64,000 nt of DNA, from contig JAJVIK010000015.1 in assembly GCA_022072055.1 (NCBI GenBank), positions 1 through 64,000 on the forward strand, written 5' to 3'. Of the stretch, positions 53,079 to 62,506 are shown piece after piece. This stretch comes from a bacterium (GTDB lineage Bacteria > Hinthialibacterota > Hinthialibacteria > OLB16). The notes beneath the pieces are model-generated. The model searched no databases, had not been told where the DNA came from, and was given only the letters and a program-made list of their open reading frames with translations. Positions within the stretch are counted from its first letter, which is position 1. Each line of letters begins with the position of its first letter. Made by a program: the position numbers and the translations under genes.

Positions 53079-56000
53079 ATGTCTCTTCCTCAAATGGATT
53101 CTGTCAGGCGGAACCCTCAAGCCGAGGGATTGGGCGCAATCTCCCGCTCGAGGCGAGGGCTGGCCATGAGCGCGGCTCTAATGCTGCAGTTGGCGGTTGT
53201 CGCGCACGCCCTGGTTCCCCCCCAGGCGGTTGTTGATTTTGACCGCGACACCCTCGGCAACACGATAGCCGATGATCAGATGGCGAACAGCGTCTACTCC
53301 CCATGGGGAGTGGCTCTGTCCTCCAGCGGGTCCTACTCGGATGGGAATGTCTATGCGCGGAATTACACCGCCTCGGCCACGCCGGACACTCCCCCGAATG
53401 TCCAGTCCCTCTTCAAGGCCCCCCTGGCCACGGACTTCAACGACAATCTGGGGCGGATCCGCGCGACGTTTCAGCCTCCCGCCCGCCAGGTGATTGTCGC
53501 GGTGATCCCCATGAATCAGATCGGACACCCCTATCTTCGGGCTTACAACGCCGCTGGGGGATTGATCGCCGAGGATTCGCGCTCCTCAACCCCCGGCGCC
53601 GCTCATCTGTGGCTGCGGGTCTCCACTCAGACCGACTCCATCGCCTGGGTGGAATACTCATCCTATGGCCCCCAGGGCGCGCCCACCCATGTGATCTTCG
53701 ACACCCTCATCGTGAGGCGCTCGCCCGCCGAGATTCTCCCTGACCCCATTTGGGTGGATGACGACAACCAATCGGGGACCGAGGACGGTTCCCATGAGCA
53801 CCCGTTTAACACCATCGCCGAGGCCATGGCCCTGGCGATCACCCACACCATTCAGGTTCGACCGGGGACTTATCGGGAATCGGTGCTCATGAGGGATGGA
53901 GTCAAACTCCTCGGGTCCGGCCCCTTGGGAACCATCCTGGATGGAAACAGTCCCGGCGTGAGCTGCACCGGGGTCGGACCCGAAACAGTTGTGGCCGGTT
54001 TTTCCATCACCGGCGCCTCCCAGGGCATTGTCTGCCAGTCCGCCTCTCCCACCCTCCGAGACAACATCATCTTCGACATCGCTCCGGGAAACCTGGGAGG
54101 AGATGGAATCCGACTCACCGATTCCTCGCCGAATATCCACAACAATGTCATTTACCATGTCGGCGGGATGGGTATCCGCGCACAGGGAAACAGCGAACCG
54201 AGAATTGTCAACAACACCATTTACGACTACGGCTATTACGCCGGAATCTCCTTCGCGGCGCTCAACATCGGCTCTGTCACTCCGGTGATCTTCAACAATA
54301 TTGTGATGCGCGGGAACTCCGAACCGGTCGGGGGAATCCTCTGGAAGCTCCCCGCCTCGCCCATCCTCGGATACAACGATGTCTTCGATCCCGCCAATGT
54401 GACCGGCGGGGGATCGTACTATGCCTATCACGATGGAACCACATGGCAGGAAGCCTCGGGCGGCCCCGGAGCGATCTCCGAAAATCCCCAGTTCGTGGAC
54501 GAATCGCACGGTGACTTCCATCTGCGCCCGAGCTCCCCTTGCGTGAACGCGGGGCACCCGGACCCGGAGTACCTGGACACGGACGGTTCCCGGAACGACA
54601 TCGGGGCCTACGGCGGCCATCCATCCGATCCGGGTGGCAGCGGGTTCCTCGGCAGCGGCTTCATCTTCACCTCGGTGGGAAAGATCCCCATCACCGAGAT
54701 TGTCCAAGACCCACTGAGCCTGACCTTCGGTCTCGCGGTGGTCTCGCCGACCGCGGCGATGGATTTTCAAATCCCCCAATACCTGGATTCGCCATTCGGC
54801 GGGAGTCTGTGGATTCGCGGTCTTTTCGGGGTCGCCGATTCGGTTGACTACTATCAACTGTTTGCCTTGCCCGAAGGCGCCACCACGCCCATCGCCCTTG
54901 ATGATCCGCTTTCCAAGGTTCGCTACACCATCCTCCCCGGCGGGACGGTTGTTCACACAACGGTTCACCTCGGACCCCAAACCATCGGGGGAGTGCCCAA
55001 TCTCTACCAGCTCAACAAGGAAGGCTATTGGAGCCACGAAGACCTGCGGATGGTTTGGAACACCTCGGGATTGAGCGGGCGTTTCACTCTGACCTGTCAG
55101 CCCTACATCCAAACCGGAACCGATACAGTCGCCCAAGTGCTTCTTCCGTCCGTCTCCGGAGACCACCTCACCCTCTGGCTGGACAGCTCGCCGCTGGAGG
55201 TGCGCATCAACGAGATCCTCTTCGCCGACCACACCCCAATCGCCGAGTGCGAGGAAATCGCGCTTCCGCATGGAGCAAGCAACGAATTGATCTTCAACAT
55301 CACCGCGTTTCACCCGGGCGGCTTCCTCAATTCGTACTCGCTGGACTGCGCCTGGGGGCACAATCATTACGGCGGCAACTTCACCTCCGACCACTATGCC
55401 GGGGTCCACAATTTCCCGCCGCCCATCTGGACGGGAGTCTTGAATCTGGAGCTCCCCGCGCTCTTACCGCGCGATGGAATGGGCAATCCGGTCGCTTGGG
55501 AGGACTGCGCCTACGGGTTCACCCTTTCCGCCGGGTCGAGGGTGACGGATGGCTTCCAATACTTGCAGGCCACTTCGTTCACCTCGATGCACGCCGTGGA
55601 GAACCTGCTGAACAAAGATGGCGGAGAGACCCCCATGGGCCCATGCGCCAACTGTCCTCCTCCCGTCGATCCGGCCGGCGGCAATATCCTCTCGGCGCCC
55701 GAGACAATCTTGGCAGCCGCGGCTCCGGTCGCCCAGAAAGGGGCTAGTGTCAAAGCTCCCCCCGGCGACACGGTCTGGGTGGATGATGACAATGTGTCGG
55801 GCACGGAGGATGGAACCGAGATCCATCCCTATAACACCATCGGCGAGGGGATTCTCGCGGCCACGCCCGGATCCCAAGTAGTCCGGGTCCTTCCCGGTCA
55901 CTATGGCGAGACCGTGACAATGCGCGATCAGGTCAGCCTGATCGGATCCGGCGCGGACTCGACCACCATTGAACCCGCGACACCCGCCACCGCAATCTCA

Positions 56001-58004
56001 TGTATCGGAATCGGGGCGGACACATTGCTCGTGGGGTTTCAGATTACCAACGCGAGGACCGGCGTGTACTGCCTGAATTCCTCGCTCCAGATTCGCGAGA
56101 ATGTCATCACCGACATGGATTATGCCTCCTTGGCGGCGGATGGGATTCGCCTGGATGACTCCTCTCCCGCCATCGCCAACAATGTGATTCACCATGTCGG
56201 CGGCATGGGCGTCCGCGGACAAGGAAACAGCTCTCCGGCGATTGTGAACAACACGATCTTCGACTATGGCTACTACGCCGGGATCTCCTTCGCCGCGCTG
56301 AACATCGGTCCTGTCTCCCCGGCAATCCGGAACAACATTGTGGCGCGCGGAAACAGCGCGCCGGTGGGGGGAGTGCTGTGGAGGCTGCCCGCCGTGCCGC
56401 TGGTGGAATACAACAATGTCTTCGATCCCGCGAATGTCACCGGTGGCGGCTCCTACTTCGCGGTCCACGATGGAACCACCTGGCACGAAGTCTCCGGGCT
56501 GGTCGGCTCCATCACCTCGGATCCCGATTTCGTGGACACCGCTCACGGCAATTTCCGACTGAATCCATCCTCGCCATGCATCGACGCCGGGGATCCAAGC
56601 CCCGTGTACAATGACATCGACGGCTCGCGCAACGACATGGGCGCCTTCGGCGGCCAACGCATGGACTCCGGCGAGTCCTCCCATCCCGGCTCGGGTTTCC
56701 TTTTCACCTCCATCGGCAATGTTCCGCTCACCGAGATCGTGGCGGATCCACTTGACCCCTCGCATGGCCTCTTAAAGGTCTCCGAGGTGGCCGCACAGGA
56801 CTTCCACATCCCCAGGTACACCGATTCCCCACTTGGCGGCACGCTTTGGCTGCATGGCCTTTTCGGAGCCATGGACGGAGTGGATTACTACCAAATCCTC
56901 GCCGCCACATACGGAACCTCGGCCACCACCACCCTCAACGCCCCCTTGACCAAATACCGCTTCACCATCAATCCGGATGGAACCCTGACCTGGACCCGAC
57001 ACCAGATGGGACCCCTTTCAATCGGTGGCGTGGACAATCTGTATCTGCTGAACAAGACCGGGTACTGGACCTTCACGGACCTTCGCTACATCTGGAACAC
57101 AAGCGGCCTTTCCGGAAAGTACTCGGTGTCTTATCGAGCATTCCGAGACATGGGCGGCGGGACCGTGATGGAGGTTCCCTTGCCTCGCAATGATCTGGAC
57201 CACTTCACCATTCTGATCAACAACACCGCGCCCCAGATGATGATCGAGGATGTGGCTTACTCGGACCACCTGTCGATTGCGGAGTGCGAGAAGATCACCC
57301 TCCCGCATGGCGGCGATGACCGTCTGGTCTTCACCTTGACCGCCTGGCACCCCGAGGGTTTTCTCCGCTATTTCCTGCTCAATTGCTGGTGGGGCAACAA
57401 CCGCTATGGAGGCCGGTTTGTTTACGACCAGTATGTCGGGGCGCATGATGGCGCGCCGCCGTTTTGGCAAGGCGTTCTCAGCCACCAACTCGACCCCCTT
57501 CGACCGGTGAACGAAATGGGGGACCCGGTTCCCTGGCAAAATTGCGCCTATCGATTCCATCTCGAAGGCTCGACCCGCGCCACGGATGGGATCACGTACC
57601 TCTATTGGAGCGGTGATGAGCTCTTCCAGTCGGTCGTGAGCACGGGTCCCGCCGATACGCCCACGCCGACCGAAACCGAGACACCAACCGTGACCGCGAC
57701 GGAGGAGGACACGCCAACCGCCACGGCAACCTGGACCGAGTCCCCCACGGGCGTTGCCACGCCGACATGGACCGCCACCGCCGCGCCGACCGCCTCATTT
57801 ACCGCCGCCCCAACCCCGACCGCCACCCCGGTTCCCGGAGACACGAACGGCGATGGGATGACGAACAAGGACGACCTGTTCTATTTCGTCCAGGATTGGA
57901 AACTTCCCTCCGAGGAGGCCGACCCGAACTGCAATCCGAGCCAGGATGATCGGATCGATCATCACGACTTGCTCCTCCTGATTCAGTATTGGCTGGGCCG
58001 GTAG
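53079..58004 (+). CDS. Giant secreted protein of two duplicated beta-helix halves with dockerin-like tail
   Basis: This 1641-aa protein starts at an ATG behind AAAGGAGG, 40 bases after the peptidase gene. The N-terminus is long (about 30 basic residues) before a hydrophobic segment ending AHA, a signal peptide or anchor; M30 is an alternative start. Two large repeats (about residues 223-880 and 897-1520) each begin IWVDDDNxSGTEDG (second copy WVDDDNVSGTEDG), contain a DUF1565-type parallel beta-helix with NNTI/F-x-YGYYAGISFAA, and close with an identical-type domain having ECExIxLPHG and NxYGGxF. A Thr/Pro linker (about 1525-1585) precedes a two-part dockerin-like tail with the same PSEEADPNCN core as the peptidase upstream. 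Extracellular carbohydrate or matrix binding is inferred. Confidence 0.85.
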   Translation: MSLPQMDSVRRNPQAEGLGAISRSRRGLAMSAALMLQLAVVAHALVPPQAVVDFDRDTLGNTIADDQMANSVYSPWGVALSSSGSYSDGNVYARNYTASATPDTPPNVQSLFKAPLATDFNDNLGRIRATFQPPARQVIVAVIPMNQIGHPYLRAYNAAGGLIAEDSRSSTPGAAHLWLRVSTQTDSIAWVEYSSYGPQGAPTHVIFDTLIVRRSPAEILPDPIWVDDDNQSGTEDGSHEHPFNTIAEAMALAITHTIQVRPGTYRESVLMRDGVKLLGSGPLGTILDGNSPGVSCTGVGPETVVAGFSITGASQGIVCQSASPTLRDNIIFDIAPGNLGGDGIRLTDSSPNIHNNVIYHVGGMGIRAQGNSEPRIVNNTIYDYGYYAGISFAALNIGSVTPVIFNNIVMRGNSEPVGGILWKLPASPILGYNDVFDPANVTGGGSYYAYHDGTTWQEASGGPGAISENPQFVDESHGDFHLRPSSPCVNAGHPDPEYLDTDGSRNDIGAYGGHPSDPGGSGFLGSGFIFTSVGKIPITEIVQDPLSLTFGLAVVSPTAAMDFQIPQYLDSPFGGSLWIRGLFGVADSVDYYQLFALPEGATTPIALDDPLSKVRYTILPGGTVVHTTVHLGPQTIGGVPNLYQLNKEGYWSHEDLRMVWNTSGLSGRFTLTCQPYIQTGTDTVAQVLLPSVSGDHLTLWLDSSPLEVRINEILFADHTPIAECEEIALPHGASNELIFNITAFHPGGFLNSYSLDCAWGHNHYGGNFTSDHYAGVHNFPPPIWTGVLNLELPALLPRDGMGNPVAWEDCAYGFTLSAGSRVTDGFQYLQATSFTSMHAVENLLNKDGGETPMGPCANCPPPVDPAGGNILSAPETILAAAAPVAQKGASVKAPPGDTVWVDDDNVSGTEDGTEIHPYNTIGEGILAATPGSQVVRVLPGHYGETVTMRDQVSLIGSGADSTTIEPATPATAISCIGIGADTLLVGFQITNARTGVYCLNSSLQIRENVITDMDYASLAADGIRLDDSSPAIANNVIHHVGGMGVRGQGNSSPAIVNNTIFDYGYYAGISFAALNIGPVSPAIRNNIVARGNSAPVGGVLWRLPAVPLVEYNNVFDPANVTGGGSYFAVHDGTTWHEVSGLVGSITSDPDFVDTAHGNFRLNPSSPCIDAGDPSPVYNDIDGSRNDMGAFGGQRMDSGESSHPGSGFLFTSIGNVPLTEIVADPLDPSHGLLKVSEVAAQDFHIPRYTDSPLGGTLWLHGLFGAMDGVDYYQILAATYGTSATTTLNAPLTKYRFTINPDGTLTWTRHQMGPLSIGGVDNLYLLNKTGYWTFTDLRYIWNTSGLSGKYSVSYRAFRDMGGGTVMEVPLPRNDLDHFTILINNTAPQMMIEDVAYSDHLSIAECEKITLPHGGDDRLVFTLTAWHPEGFLRYFLLNCWWGNNRYGGRFVYDQYVGAHDGAPPFWQGVLSHQLDPLRPVNEMGDPVPWQNCAYRFHLEGSTRATDGITYLYWSGDELFQSVVSTGPADTPTPTETETPTVTATEEDTPTATATWTESPTGVATPTWTATAAPTASFTAAPTPTATPVPGDTNGDGMTNKDDLFYFVQDWKLPSEEADPNCNPSQDDRIDHHDLLLLIQYWLGR

Positions 58005-58050
58005 GGACCCACCCGGTCCGGAGCGCGGAGGCGTCTCAGGACCCGCCCCA

Positions 58051-58097
58051 CCACTCCGGATCGGACGGAGGGGCACGCGTTGTCGTGTCCGGAGTGG
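58051..58097 (+). terminator. Hairpin downstream of the giant beta-helix gene
   Basis: CCACTCCGGA (58051-58060) and TCCGGAGTGG (58088-58097) form a perfect 10-bp stem with a 27-base loop about 50 bases after the stop. No T-run follows, so a terminator role is uncertain. Confidence 0.35.
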
Positions 58098-58190
58098 GGT
58101 GTGTTCGTCATGGATACCCTTGGGAGGCCGCTTGGGGTAAACTTAAACCTGAAGCCGGTCGGAGATTCAATTCCATCGAAAGAGTTCGCG

Positions 58191-58598
58191 ATGCCGGGAA
58201 AGACGCAAACCTTGGAAGCCGCAAAGACCGCTGGCGTGGTGTCGGTGACCTTCTTACCGGAAGGCCGAACGGTCACGGTGAACATGGAGGACCTTCCCTA
58301 CGGGGACCATGGCGAACCGGGCTCGATTCTCGATGTCGCCCTGCACCACGGGATTGACCTGGAACACGCCTGCGGGGGGGTATGCGCCTGCTCCACCTGC
58401 CATATCCATGTGCTTGAGGGGATGGAGCATCTCTCGGAGTTTGATGAGGAAGGGGAGGCCGACATGCTTGATCAGGCCCCCGGAGTGACCATGAAATCCC
58501 GTCTCGGCTGCCAGTCGCGCCTCCTCGGAACCGGCGATGTGACCGTTTCGATCCCCGGCTGGAACCGCAACGCGGTCAGCGAAACCCCGCATCACTGA
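58191..58598 (+). CDS. Adrenodoxin-type 2Fe-2S ferredoxin
   Basis: The ATG at 58191 (AAAGAG about 8 bases upstream) gives 135 aa; the upstream extension to 58080 covers the hairpin loop end and has no conserved sequence. The cluster ligands are visible as Cys-x5-Cys-x2-Cys in HACGGVCACSTCHIHV, and the fourth Cys in SRLGCQSRLLG. The SILDVALHHGIDLEHACGG pattern is typical of ISC-type ferredoxins that deliver electrons for iron-sulfur assembly or cytochrome P450. The N-terminal ~25 residues are extra. A reductase partner is not adjacent. Confidence 0.92.
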   Translation: MPGKTQTLEAAKTAGVVSVTFLPEGRTVTVNMEDLPYGDHGEPGSILDVALHHGIDLEHACGGVCACSTCHIHVLEGMEHLSEFDEEGEADMLDQAPGVTMKSRLGCQSRLLGTGDVTVSIPGWNRNAVSETPHH

Positions 58599-58771
58599 AG
58601 CCCCCCTCCCCAAGGCAGTTTCTTCTTTCAGGGGCATATTCTGCCCTCTCGCGTTCAAACCGGTCACCCCACGGGCCGCCCCCTTAATGTTCTCTCTAAG
58701 TCACGGGTTATCAGTGGATTATGAACCGGTGCCCCGGAGCGCCAGCCGCGAGTGACAGCGGCAAAATCCCC

Positions 58772-58787
58772 TGGCACGGGCGCTGCT
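58772..58787 (+). promoter_or_regulatory. Sigma-54-type promoter of the flg operon
   Basis: TGGCACG, four bases, then CTGCT closely match the consensus TGGCACGnnnnTTGCW, with the essential GG (58773-58774) and GC (58785-58786) exactly 10 bases apart. It lies about 70 bases before the flgF ATG. Many bacteria use sigma-54 for middle flagellar genes, so the match fits the context. Confidence 0.6.
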
Positions 58788-58859
58788 TTGCGGGTGGGGG
58801 ATAGGGTATGCATGGCGGCGGTGATTTGCTGATGGCCCCGCCATACCAGGGGAAGGTCA

Positions 58860-59645
58860 ATGATCGCGGGGCTGTATTCGGCATCAACCAACATGGACGC
58901 GGCGATTCGACAGCAGGACGCCATCGCCTCCAACATCGCCAACGCCGGGGTGAATGGGCATAAGGCCAAGGCTTTGGCCTTCCGCAGCTTCCCCGAACTC
59001 CTCTTCACCCAGGCCACCCCCGCCACCCCGGAGGGAAACCGCGCCAACCGAACCATCGGCCGGGTCGGAACCGGCGTGGGCGTGGATTGGGCCTACCTGA
59101 ACTTTGAATCGGGACCGCTGGTCACCACCGGAGTGCCCACCGACCTCGCCATTGAAGGGGAGGGGTTCTTCGCGGTCCGAACCCCGCGCGGAGAACGATA
59201 CACCCGCAACGGGACCTTCAAGCTCGTTCCCGATTCCCAAACCGGACTCGCCACGATCACAACCGCGGATGGTTACCCGCTCCTTGGGGCAAACGGCCCG
59301 ATCCAGGTTCCGGTGGACCAGGACTTTGAGGTGGACCAAGCCGGGAATGTCCTGCTCGATGGCCTTCCCGCCGACCGCGTCCGAGTGGTCGAACTTGAGG
59401 ACCGCAATGTCCTCCTTCAGGAATCCAGCTCGCTCTTTCAGGTGGAGGACCGATGGCGGGACCAAGTCCATCCCGCCGAGCGCTCCGTGGTCCGACAGGG
59501 AACCCTGGAGAAAAGCAATGTGAACACGGTGCTCGAAATGGTCCGGATGATCGAATCCTTCCGGAACTATGAGTCCGCTGCCAAGGTGGTCAGCGTGCTG
59601 GACCGGAGTCTCGGACTCGCGGTGAACCAGATCGCGGGAACCTAA
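58860..59645 (+). CDS. flgF: Flagellar basal-body rod protein FlgF
   Basis: FlgF forms part of the proximal rod of the flagellum. This 261-aa protein has the rod-family N-terminal helix (LYSASTNMDAAIRQQDAIAS) with the SNIANAG motif and a C-terminal helix (VNTVLEMVRMIESFRNYE). It contains the TDLAIEGEGFFAVRTPRGE core shared by FlgF and FlgG. It is the first gene of a co-oriented flg run. Being paired with a longer FlgG downstream it is assigned as FlgF. Confidence 0.92.
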   Translation: MIAGLYSASTNMDAAIRQQDAIASNIANAGVNGHKAKALAFRSFPELLFTQATPATPEGNRANRTIGRVGTGVGVDWAYLNFESGPLVTTGVPTDLAIEGEGFFAVRTPRGERYTRNGTFKLVPDSQTGLATITTADGYPLLGANGPIQVPVDQDFEVDQAGNVLLDGLPADRVRVVELEDRNVLLQESSSLFQVEDRWRDQVHPAERSVVRQGTLEKSNVNTVLEMVRMIESFRNYESAAKVVSVLDRSLGLAVNQIAGT

Positions 59646-59709
59646 AGCAAGACATCCGGGCGGGGTGTCCCGCCGGGCATGAAACGGTGGTTCGTAAGGA
59701 GAATTTGAG

Positions 59710-60498
59710 ATGATTCGCAGCCTCTTCACCGCGGCGTCCGGCATGAACGGGCAGCAGTTCTTCATCGATGTCATCGCCAACAACCTGGCAAATGTGAACA
59801 CCAACGGCTTCAAGAAAGTCCGAGTCGATTTCCAGGATCTGCTCTACCAGACCATCCGTCCGGCGGGGAGCAGCACCGACCAGAACACTCGCGTGCCCAG
59901 CGGCATCCAGGTCGGGCATGGCTCGCGCGTGGCGGACACCCAGCGCATCTACACCCAGGGCAACTTCCGCTTGACCGAAAACCCGCTCGACCTGGTGATC
60001 GAGGGAGACGGCTTCTTCCGTTTGCAGCTCGCCGACGGCACCGATGTCTACACCCGCGATGGCTCCTTCACCCTGGATGAGAACGGTCAGCTGGTCAATT
60101 CGGACGGTTACCTGGTTCAGCCGAACATCACCATCCCGGAGGACGCCACCGAAATCGCGGTCGGTCGAGACGGCACGGTGTCGGTGAAAGTCGCCGGTCA
60201 GACCGATTCGCAGGATGTCGGACAGATTCTTCTCACCGATTTCATCAACCCGGCGGGGCTCAAGGCCATCGGGCAAAACCTCTTCACCGAAACCACCGCC
60301 TCCGGGCCTCCGATCGAATCCACTCCGGGCCAAGAAGGCCTTGGAGAGATCAGCAGCGGGTTCCTCGAATCCTCGAACGTGAGCGTGGTGGAGGAGCTCG
60401 TGCAACTCATCATCGGGCAGCGGGCCTATGAGGTGAACGCCAAGGTCGTTCAGACCTCGGATGAGATGCTCCAGACCGCGAACAACGTGAAGCAATAA
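59710..60498 (+). CDS. flgG: Flagellar distal rod protein FlgG
   Basis: This 262-aa protein of normal length has the conserved start MIRSLFTAASGMNGQQF and VIANNLANVNTNGFKKVR, the LDLVIEGDGFFRLQLADG domain, and the C-terminal NVSVVEELVQLIIGQRAYEVN helix with the QTSDEMLQTANN end. It is the distal rod subunit that passes through the P and L rings. It follows flgF by 64 bases. Confidence 0.96.
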   Translation: MIRSLFTAASGMNGQQFFIDVIANNLANVNTNGFKKVRVDFQDLLYQTIRPAGSSTDQNTRVPSGIQVGHGSRVADTQRIYTQGNFRLTENPLDLVIEGDGFFRLQLADGTDVYTRDGSFTLDENGQLVNSDGYLVQPNITIPEDATEIAVGRDGTVSVKVAGQTDSQDVGQILLTDFINPAGLKAIGQNLFTETTASGPPIESTPGQEGLGEISSGFLESSNVSVVEELVQLIIGQRAYEVNAKVVQTSDEMLQTANNVKQ

Positions 60499-60519
60499 CC
60501 GACTGATTGAGCGGAAGCG

Positions 60520-61659
60520 ATGACCCGGAACGCGAGAATGACAATCTTAGGGAAGAAGGCCAAGAGCCTCCTGCGCCTCTTTCTTGGATGCGCCCTGCTC
60601 CTGACTGCGTCAACCACGTCCGCGGTGATCATCCTCCCGGAGGAGCTCCTCGCCGACAAGACCCCCGAGGCGCCGAGCCTGGAGCTCCAGGAAGCGCCTG
60701 CCCTCGAGGAACAACCCGCGAAGGAACCCATCCACCCCGCAAAGCCCTCCGCTCCCAAGGTGACCGTGCGGATGCGGAAACCGGAGAGTGTCCCCACGGG
60801 CCAAATCCGACTCCGGGATGTGGCCGACCTCGAATGCGAGGACCCGAAGCTCCTGGCGGACATCGAGGCTATCGACCTCGGCGCGACCCCCGCGCGCGGC
60901 CAAATGACCTATGTCTACCCGCGACGGGTCGAATCGGCGCTCCGGCGGTTGGGGTTGGGGCATGGGGACTTTGTGATCGAGGGACCCAATCGGGTCGCGG
61001 TCGAGAATCAGGGCCGGGAGGTTGCCCTGGAGGAGATCGAGGAGGCGATCCAGGCCGCCTTTGAGGCGCGCCGATCCGATCAAGGTGGAGCGCCCATCGA
61101 GGTCCGCTTGCTCCGTCGCCCCACCCCCATTCACCTGCCGTCGGGGAAACTCGACCTGGAGGTGGCGGACCTGGATCGACCGGGGAGCGGCATCCGCAAT
61201 GTCCTGCTCAAGTATTGGGTGGATGGGAATCTGATCGACACCCATGCGGTGAGCGTGCGCGTCACCGAAAGCGTCCCCGCGCTTCTGGCCGCGCGCGACC
61301 TCGAACCCGGCGCGACCCTGACCGATCGCGACCTGATGGAGGGTTACTTTCCGCTGCCGAAGAGCAGCACCAAGGCCGATCTCCCCTCGGATCGAGCGAC
61401 CCTGATGGGCGCATCCGTGAAGCGCCGGATCGCGGCGGGAAGACCCATTTCGCTTCGGGACATCGAGTGGGAGCCGCTCGCCAAGCGGGGCGATGAGATC
61501 GACCTCCTGAAGAATGTGGGGGATGTGCGCGTGTCGATGCGCGGGACCCTGGCCGAGGACCTGCTCTTTGTCGGCCAGGAAGTCAAAGTGCGTCTCAAGA
61601 AGAATCGAAAGGATTCGGTCGGCAAGGCCATCTCGGAGGGATTGGTGGTGCTTCCATGA
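60520..61659 (+). CDS. flgA: P-ring assembly chaperone FlgA with SAF domain
   Basis: FlgA is the periplasmic chaperone that helps FlgI form the P ring. This 379-aa protein has a signal peptide (about residues 1-36), an acidic Pro/Glu-rich N-region (about 45-80), and the two C-terminal domains: a SAF/beta-clip segment (RDLEPGATLTDRDL) and the VSMRGTLAEDLLFVGQEVKVR end. It is longer than typical FlgA by the N-region. M7 is an alternative start. It overlaps the frame of flgH and sits directly before it. Confidence 0.88.
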   Translation: MTRNARMTILGKKAKSLLRLFLGCALLLTASTTSAVIILPEELLADKTPEAPSLELQEAPALEEQPAKEPIHPAKPSAPKVTVRMRKPESVPTGQIRLRDVADLECEDPKLLADIEAIDLGATPARGQMTYVYPRRVESALRRLGLGHGDFVIEGPNRVAVENQGREVALEEIEEAIQAAFEARRSDQGGAPIEVRLLRRPTPIHLPSGKLDLEVADLDRPGSGIRNVLLKYWVDGNLIDTHAVSVRVTESVPALLAARDLEPGATLTDRDLMEGYFPLPKSSTKADLPSDRATLMGASVKRRIAAGRPISLRDIEWEPLAKRGDEIDLLKNVGDVRVSMRGTLAEDLLFVGQEVKVRLKKNRKDSVGKAISEGLVVLP

Positions 61660-61688
61660 ATGTGAGCCGGACTCAGGAGTCGAACGGT

Positions 61689-62486
61689 ATGTTACGCAAG
61701 ACTGTTTTTTGGGGCTTTGCCGCCTTTGTGGTCCTGACTTCCTGGGCCTCGGCGCTCTATGGGCAGTGGGACATGCCACACACGCATCAACCCTCCGCCC
61801 GTCCCGTTGTGATGGAGAGTGACCTGCCAACCCCACGGGATGTGAAACCGGATCCGTACGCGGACGCCTTCGGGATGACCGAGCGCGTGAGCGGGGGGGC
61901 CAATTACTCGACCGGCTCTCTGTGGGGAGAAAGTTGCCGATTCAACAACCCCTTCGGGGACCTTCCGGCCCCGGATTTCGAGATCGGCGATGTCATCGTG
62001 GTGAAGGTCAATGAAAACTTCCGCTCGCGCGAGGAGATCCGCCTCCAAAACGAGACCGAATCCGAGGTGACCTTCAATGTGGCCAGCTTCTGGAACAAGG
62101 CGTTGGACCCGAAGATTTTCGGAACCGAGGGAGGAGCGACGGATTACCCCAACACCGGGATCACCGGCACGGATGACTACGACGCCGAGTCTCGCGGGCG
62201 CCGTCAAAGCCAACTCACCATCGACATTCCCTGCACGGTGACCAAGTTCACCACGGAGGGGGGGCTGCTGATCGAGGGTCGCCAGGCGCGGGTCATCGGG
62301 CGCGACAAGAAGGTCCGCGTGTTTAGCGGCGTGGTGCGCCCGGAGGACGTGGACCCGGTCTCCCGCACCGTGGCCAGCACCCGAGTGGCTGACAGTCAGC
62401 TCAAGTGGGAAGGCAAGGGACCCGGCGAGAACACCGCCAATCCCGGGCTGATCCACCGAATCCTGGATTACATCCCACTGTTCTAA
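61689..62486 (+). CDS. flgH: Flagellar L-ring protein FlgH without lipobox
   Basis: FlgH forms the L ring in the outer membrane. The ATG at 61689 with AGGAG 9 bases upstream is favoured over an in-frame ATG at 61656 that overlaps flgA without a ribosome-binding site. The 265-aa product has SLWGES, FEIGDVIVVKVNEN, TKFTTEGGLLIEGRQ, and VRPEDVDP...VADSQLKWEGKGP, the usual conserved strands. The signal peptide (about residues 1-26) lacks the Cys of a lipobox, unlike classical FlgH lipoproteins. Anchor by other means is implied. Confidence 0.9.
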   Translation: MLRKTVFWGFAAFVVLTSWASALYGQWDMPHTHQPSARPVVMESDLPTPRDVKPDPYADAFGMTERVSGGANYSTGSLWGESCRFNNPFGDLPAPDFEIGDVIVVKVNENFRSREEIRLQNETESEVTFNVASFWNKALDPKIFGTEGGATDYPNTGITGTDDYDAESRGRRQSQLTIDIPCTVTKFTTEGGLLIEGRQARVIGRDKKVRVFSGVVRPEDVDPVSRTVASTRVADSQLKWEGKGPGENTANPGLIHRILDYIPLF

Positions 62487-62506
62487 ACAGGCAAGGAGAA
62501 CCGAGC

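Noticed and set aside
53079-53220. Twin-arginine signal in the beta-helix giant (SRSRRGLA)
   Set aside because: The two Arg are present but the following residues do not fit the S-R-R-x-F-L-K pattern; Sec export or an anchor is more likely.
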